Below are positions 54,072 to 64,000 of a stretch of 64,000 nt of DNA, in pieces (within the stretch, counting starts at the first letter, position 1; each line of letters begins with the position of its first letter). The notes below the pieces were generated by a model. It searched no databases. It saw only the letters and a list, made by a program, of their open reading frames with translations, and was not told the origin of the DNA. This DNA comes from Strongylocentrotus purpuratus. Its lineage: Eukaryota > Echinodermata > Echinoidea > Camarodonta > Strongylocentrotidae. Location: assembly GCF_000002235.5 (NCBI RefSeq), contig NW_022145607.1:41286817-41350816 (forward strand), written 5' to 3'. Made by a program: the position numbers and the translations under genes.

Positions 54072-56991
54072 CAGTGGCGGATCCAGGGGGGGGGGCCGAA
54101 ACGGCCGCGGCCCCCCCTATTGGCGGCGCAAAAAAAAAGGAAGAAAAAAAGAGGAAGAAAAGAAGAGGAAACAAAAGGAGAAGAGGAGAAGAAAAAAAGG
54201 AGAAGAGAAAAGAAAGGAGAAGGGAAAAGAAAAAGGAAGAGAAGAGAAAAGAGAAAAGAAAAGATAAAGAAGAAAGCCCAACTCCCCCCCCCCCCCTCCC
54301 CCTCCCTCCCACTCCGGGGTCGGAGGGACCGAATTTGTGTTCCCAAAATTTCCGATAAAGAGTTACTTTTCACGCAACAAAGTCCGGCCCGTAATACACA
54401 AAAATCCGGCCCGTACACCGGAGATAGAGGAGTGCTTTAAAAGAGAGGGAACATACATGTGCGTACCCTATAGTAAGTGGGTGGGGGGGGGGGATTCGGT
54501 GAGAAAGGGGGAAAGACAAGGAAATGGCGCTAAGTGACAGTAACGACGAATAAGGGAGAACTGTAATCGGGAGATTTGGGGTCATTCCAGAAGGTTTGGC
54601 AAACGTTATTGAATAGAGGGGGCCGGGCCGGCCGCATAAAATCTCGAGCCGCGGATTCAAAGTTAAACGTAAAAAACAGCCCCCTGCGCTACAAAGGTCA
54701 TCACTCTTTAGTGAGAAATTTGAAAAGGGCACAATATTTTGGATGTCTTTTAAATAGAAGCTATATACTCAACAGTCAAATTTTAAATTAACGGTTGGGC
54801 CGCTTCATTACTCTTATTTTGTCCTTTATTTGGATTCAGCTCATACCAACTCGCTCGTGTTTGTATTTGAACTCATGTTGGTAGTAATCATGGACAGGGG
54901 CGGCAATCCTGGGTCCGATAGGGAGACACGTCCCCCAGGAAATTTAGAAATATAGCTAGAAAGAAATATAGCGGAATTTTCTAGAATGCATAATTTCAAC
55001 ATTGCAAAATCTTGCTTGGTTGCTACGCCCCGGCCCTCGCCCTATAACACAAAACTATGATATGACGCTCCCGGCCGTGATTTATCCATGGTTAGTGTAA
55101 TAGATCTTTTCTCCCTTTCATTTCTACTAACCTAATTGTGTGCTATCACAATCATGATTGTTTCATTTTCCCTTTAAAGCAGGCGCGTAGCCAGGGGCGG
55201 TAGGGGCAGGAAGAGGACATAGGACGAAAAAGGAGCAGACAAAAAAACAAAAAAAATTCTGACAAGTCGAGTACGGTACAACGAATCGTCTTCTTTCTCT
55301 AATAATTTAATGTAATGTCAAAACTTCCGCGCTTCGCTCGGGAGGGGGGCAACTGAAATCAGACAAGGAATGGTAAAACGAATCGTCTTTTTTGTCTAAT
55401 AATTTAATGAAACGTCAGAAGTTTACGCGCTACGCGCGGGCGGGGAAAAACTGAATTCAGCCAAGGATTTAGAGTCGAGAATGGAACAACGAATCATCTT
55501 CTTTCTCTAATAATTCAATGACACGTCAAAGCTTCCGCGCTTCGCGCGGGAGGGGAAAAACTGAATTCAAACAAGGATTAAGAGACGAGAATGGTACAAC
55601 GATTAGTCTTCTTCCTCTAATAATGTAATGAACCGTCATAGCTTACGCGCTACGCGCGGGCGGGGAAAAACTGAATTCAGACAAGGATTAAGAGTTACGA
55701 ATCGTCTTCTTTCTCTGATAATTTAATGAAACGTCAAAGCTTCCGCGGTTCGCGCGGAAGGGGGGGGGGACTCTATTCAGAGAAGGATTAAGAGTCGAAA
55801 ATGGAACAACGAATCATCTTTCTTTAATAATTTCATTAAACTATGAAAGGCCAAAGTTTCCGTGCTTCGCGCGGGAGGCGGGGGGGGGGGCTGCATTCAG
55901 TCAAGTAATAAGAGTCGAGAATGGTACAACAAATCTTCTTCTTTCTCTAATAATTAATGAAACGTCAAAGCTTCCGCGCTTCGCGCGGGAGGGGGAAAAC
56001 TGAATTCAAACAAGAATTAAGAGACGAGAATGCTACAACGATTCGTCTTCTTCCTCTAATAATTTAATAAACCGTCAAAGCTTACGCGCTACGCGCGGGC
56101 GGGGAAAACTGAATTCAGACAAGGATAAAGAGTCGAGAATAGTACAAAGAATCGTCTCCTTTCCCTTATAATTTAATGAAACGCCAAAGCTTCCGCGCTT
56201 CACGCGTGAGGGGGGGGGGGAACTTAATTCAGAGAAGGATTAAGGGTCGAAAATGGAACAACGAATCATCGTTCTCTGATAATTTCATTAAACTAAAAAT
56301 ATTGTATCAAACCATATTATGTTTCATGAAAATGTATGATGAAAAAAGAAAAAAAAAGATGCAGAAACCAATCAAATCAAATCAAATCAAATCAAATCAA
56401 CTATGAAAAGCCTAAGTTTCCGTGCTTCGCGCGGGAAGGGGGGGGGGCTGAATTCAGTCAAGTAATAAGAGTCGAGAATGGTACAACAAATCTTCTTCTT
56501 TCTCTAATAATTAATGAAAGACCAAAGCTTTGAAACGCCAAAGCTTCCGCGCTTCGCGCGGGCGGGAGGAAACTGAATTCAGACAAGGATTAAGAGTCGA
56601 GAATGGTACAACAAATCGTCTTCCTTCTCTAGTAACAATTAATGAAGGGTCAAAGCTTCCGCGCTTCGCGCGTAATGGAGGGGGGGGGGGGGGGGACAGC
56701 GAGCTGCCCGAATATGAGTTTTTGATATCTTTTCTCGTTTATTTTGGTGATAAATAACACTTTCACAAGTTATTGTTGCTCGCTCGCTTCGCTCACTATT
56801 TCGAATTGTGAAACCAGAAAATTACTTTCCGGGCAAGAGGCTATAGCCCCCCCCCCCCCCCCGATGAAAATGTCAAAAATTCTACCGGTATCGTGCTTCT
56901 AATATGACCTTGTCAGTATTGGTATGTTGAGTTGAAAAAATGGTCTGCGCAATTTTCAAATTTCCGGCCCCCCCTATTGGAAAATCCTGGA
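54072..56991. mobile_element. Composite 2.9-kb insertion with CAGTGGCGGATCCAGG-type ends
   Basis: The left end CAGTGGCGGATCCAGG pairs with the right end CCTGGATCCGCGCCTG. The gene 4-5 spacer shows the unbroken sequence TTTTGTTATGACGG at about 38985. TTGTT occurs on both sides, so the target duplication is short or decayed. Inside are a purine-rich low-complexity stretch (54125-54275), a partial CAGGGGCGGC end near 54895, a GGCGCGTAGCCAGGGG end near 55183, and the tandem array. No transposase. Confidence 0.6.
55230..56700. repeat. Tandem array of a roughly 110-bp unit with CCGCGCTTCGCGCGG hairpins
   Basis: About 12 copies of a unit with TTTAATGAAACGTCAAAGCT, a GC-rich hairpin (CCGCGC-TTC-GCGCGG, alternating with an ACGCGCTACGCGCG form), AACTGAATTCAGACAAGG and GGTACAACGAATCGTCTTC. 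The same unit in 4-5 copies lies inside the element at 19226-19950. Confidence 0.85.
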
Positions 56992-56999
56992 TCCGCGCC

Positions 57000-57735
57000 T
57001 GATTGTTATGACGGTTAATTATATCAAATCTTTGAACTACAAAGAATGTCCACGTTCTCATATTTTGCTGAGTGGGTATACATGCATGTAGGCCCTATAT
57101 GAAAAAAGTTCCACATTTGAAAGATATGTATATGCGGTTCATTTTTCTTCTTCAAATCTAGCTCAGGTTTGAAAGTCATGTGCAAGATGGATCATACACC
57201 TTGTGTGAATTTCCCTGCCTACAGAAATCTACAAAAGCCACCTGCCTGTGCCAGACTTGAGCTAACCGTTTTTTTCCTCGAAATTAACGTACAAACCAAC
57301 CAATACTCTTTGTTTCTTTTGTTCGATAGGAAGGCGCGCCTTGTAGTTTAAATGTACAAACCTTTGCTGCATGAACCAAATCATATCTGATTGATACACG
57401 TCTGTAAAAACCCAACACACACACACACACACACAGACATGGATCAAATAGCACACTTTGGGTGAATATAATGGTAGTTAGTATTGTACGGACATAGGCA
57501 ATGGAACACCGTGTTATTTCATGTAAAATAATTATATTACAGACATATCGCAAAGACTAATGTAAATGTTGTAGGTGTCCTTAATTTCCTACCTCACGAA
57601 CACTAATTTATGAAAATGAATTCAGGCATAACATTTTAGAGGTGAAAAATAGGGGTAAAAAAGTCTCAAATGAGTCTGTTTTATACTAATGAAAGACTAG
57701 GTGAACAAATGCGGTGGTGTTCATGCATGCCTGGC
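57000..57735. repeat. Gene 7 upstream region, paralogous to genes 4 and 5
   Basis: TTCTTCAAATCTAGCTCAGG, then AATCTACAAAAGCCACCTGC, match upstream of genes 5 (39,130-39,330) and 4 (31,950-32,115). The tail of the 7SL-headed SINE lies at 57380-57436, at the same site as in gene 5 and absent upstream of gene 4. Confidence 0.75.
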
Positions 57736-58159
57736 TTAAAGAGAAAGTTGAGTTCTGCGGAGAGGGTGAAACATGATTATTTTTTGTTAGTGTTTTCTTT
57801 ATAATGCAAGTGTGGAAGAACACGAAAGAAAAAATGTTCCTTGAAAAGCATGGCATTTCAAATACCTTAATATTCTAAATAAAACATGACACAGCTTTCA
57901 AATTGAGGACCTCATTATTATGCCACATGTTTGTGTAGTCCCATATACATTTTTCTGTGTATAGTGCTCGTTTACTTTTACCTTATACCCTACCTGCTTT
58001 TCCCAAGACTGGGTCAAATTTCTTATCATTTTGATGATTCCAGAACCCTGTAGTACCACCAATACTTATTTGCTACACGGTCATCTTTTTCTGATCAATT
58101 CCACACCGTTTTTTGTTGACAATGCTATCCGCATGACCAGAACTCAACTTTATCTTTAA
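57736..58159. mobile_element. TTAA-flanked MITE, copy 6, in the gene 7 promoter
   Basis: The borders TTAAAGAGAAAGTTGAGTTC and GAACTCAACTTTATCTTTAA end 21 bp before the TATA box. Its site and sequence match copy 4, so it was inserted before genes 5 and 7 separated. Confidence 0.85.
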
Positions 58160-58180
58160 CCAGCCGCATTTTGGGTGTGG

Positions 58181-58189
58181 TATATATAA
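58181..58189 (+). promoter_or_regulatory. Gene 7 TATA box, next to a MITE end
   Basis: TATATATAA lies 21 bp after the right end of the MITE at 57736-58159 and about 120 bp before the ATG, the same arrangement as gene 5. Confidence 0.65.
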
Positions 58190-58310
58190 TACACACCAAC
58201 CGTTAGCCGCTTCATTCATAGTGACTGCTGTAGACACATCAACGTCGTGAGCAAGCTCAGTGTGAAAACCCATTTCTTCAGTACAAAGAAATAAGAAAGC
58301 CTTATACAAC

Positions 58311-63226
<4,916 letters not shown>

Positions 63227-64000
63227 ACTAAGATATCTAAAGTCCCGGCAGAGCCATCGATGTAGTAAACTATTAAAAAAAAAAAACTCATTTTAAAAAT
63301 GCAGCTGTAATTTTCTGCCAATGTATCAACTTTTCCTTGATGATACTAGCGTTTGGTCTCCGACTAAACCAACTCAATTATACCAAGCTTGCCCATTAGT
63401 TTAAAAGCAGCTAAGCAAAATACATTCATAACTGTTTAAGAATATCTGAACTGAGTACTATCAACGTTAAACCTAAAATTATCCAACTCAAAATGCACTT
63501 CCTGTTTTATTTAAGATATTCAATTATTCAAATCACTATGACGAAAATGTGAGAATATAGATTAATAATATCTCCTAAGATCATTGCCTCTGCATAATTT
63601 TGTCTGTAAAATAGATAACATACACAATTACACATTTATTAGAACGAGATAAGATATGAGTGGGTGTCAAAGTGAGTGGCATTTTGTGGAAGATAATACC
63701 GAAACAGTGTTTGAGTGGACATAGAGAGAGAGAGAGAGAGAATTGGATGAACGGAAACAGAGACATCAAGAGAGAGAGAGAGGGAACAGCTGGAGAGAGA
63801 AGGAGAAAACAGCTGAGAAGAGGGAGAGGGAGAGAGAACAGAGCTTAAGAGAGAGAGAAGGAAAAATGAAGAAAGGTTGAAGATAAAGAGAGAGAAAGAA
63901 GAGGTGAAGATAAAGGGGGAAGAAAGTGGGAGAAAAAAGACAAAAGATGAAGAAAGATTGAATATGAAGAGACTTAAAGGAAACGGAGAGTGAGATGGAA
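63227..64000. repeat. 3' flank of gene 7 and start of the GA/87-bp array
   Basis: Copy of the region after gene 5 without the MITE, with about 35 extra bp at 63428-63461. GA tracts begin at about 63724. The first 87-bp unit (GGAAACGGAGAGTGAGATGG) is cut by the window end, so the duplicated unit continues beyond. Confidence 0.8.

Noticed and set aside
54037..54440. K/E/R-rich and S/F-rich frames
   Set aside because: They arise from purine-rich low-complexity sequence inside the composite transposon insertion.
55230..56700. CRISPR-like array
   Set aside because: The unit repeats as a whole with no unique spacers, and the DNA is animal nuclear; it is a minisatellite.

Overview
This is animal nuclear DNA. 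It has split genes with GT-AG introns, TATA-box promoters, long AT-rich spacers, many microsatellites and many short non-autonomous transposons. The intact coding content is one gene family: seven alpha-tubulin genes, all on the + strand, in a head-to-tail array. Intron positions (after codon 1, within codon 76 and, in one gene, after codon 125) match the layout known from vertebrate alpha-tubulin genes. Protein sequence, repeat types and the clustered arrangement suggest a marine invertebrate deuterostome, most likely a sea urchin. The species is inferred, not shown.

Layout. Gene 1 (exons 2-4 at 2748-7780, exon 1 not found) is the divergent member. It has an extra intron, lacks the K40 acetylation site and carries an 8-residue Gly/His-rich expansion of the K40 loop. 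Genes 2 (12610-16116), 3 (26038-28526), 4 (33072-36416), 5 (40477-42939), 6 (47483-50042) and 7 (58311-63226) share a three-exon layout: an ATG-only exon 1, a 223-bp exon 2, and a last exon of about 1.13 kb in which the codon-125 intron has been lost. All encode 451-453 residue proteins ending in -EY.

The array grew by duplication of gene-plus-spacer units. The 3' spacers of genes 3, 4 and 6 are related; the upstream regions of genes 4, 5 and 7 are related; the intron 2 distal halves of genes 5, 6 and 7 are nearly identical; and the 3' flanks of genes 5 and 7 match. Gene 6 is a mosaic of at least three sources. Genes 4 and 6 carry a broken copy of a tubulin coding segment in their 3' flanks.

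Because spacers are duplicated, several transposons can be compared with an empty paralogous site. I could define hAT-like elements with 8-bp target duplications, TTAA-flanked (piggyBac-like) MITEs, a TA-flanked MITE, a CACTA-type foldback element, tRNA-derived SINEs, a SINE whose head resembles 7SL RNA, and a LINE reverse-transcriptase fragment. One TTAA MITE sits about 20 bp upstream of the TATA box of genes 5 and 7 and is absent from gene 4. Genes 2 and 6 have RFX X-box-like motifs upstream of the TATA box, and gene 3 has a good half-site, in keeping with ciliary expression. Together the genes supply alpha-tubulin for microtubules. The promoter and sequence differences suggest divided expression, perhaps ciliary versus general, but expression cannot be read from this sequence. 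No CRISPR, viral gene or new enzymatic system was found.
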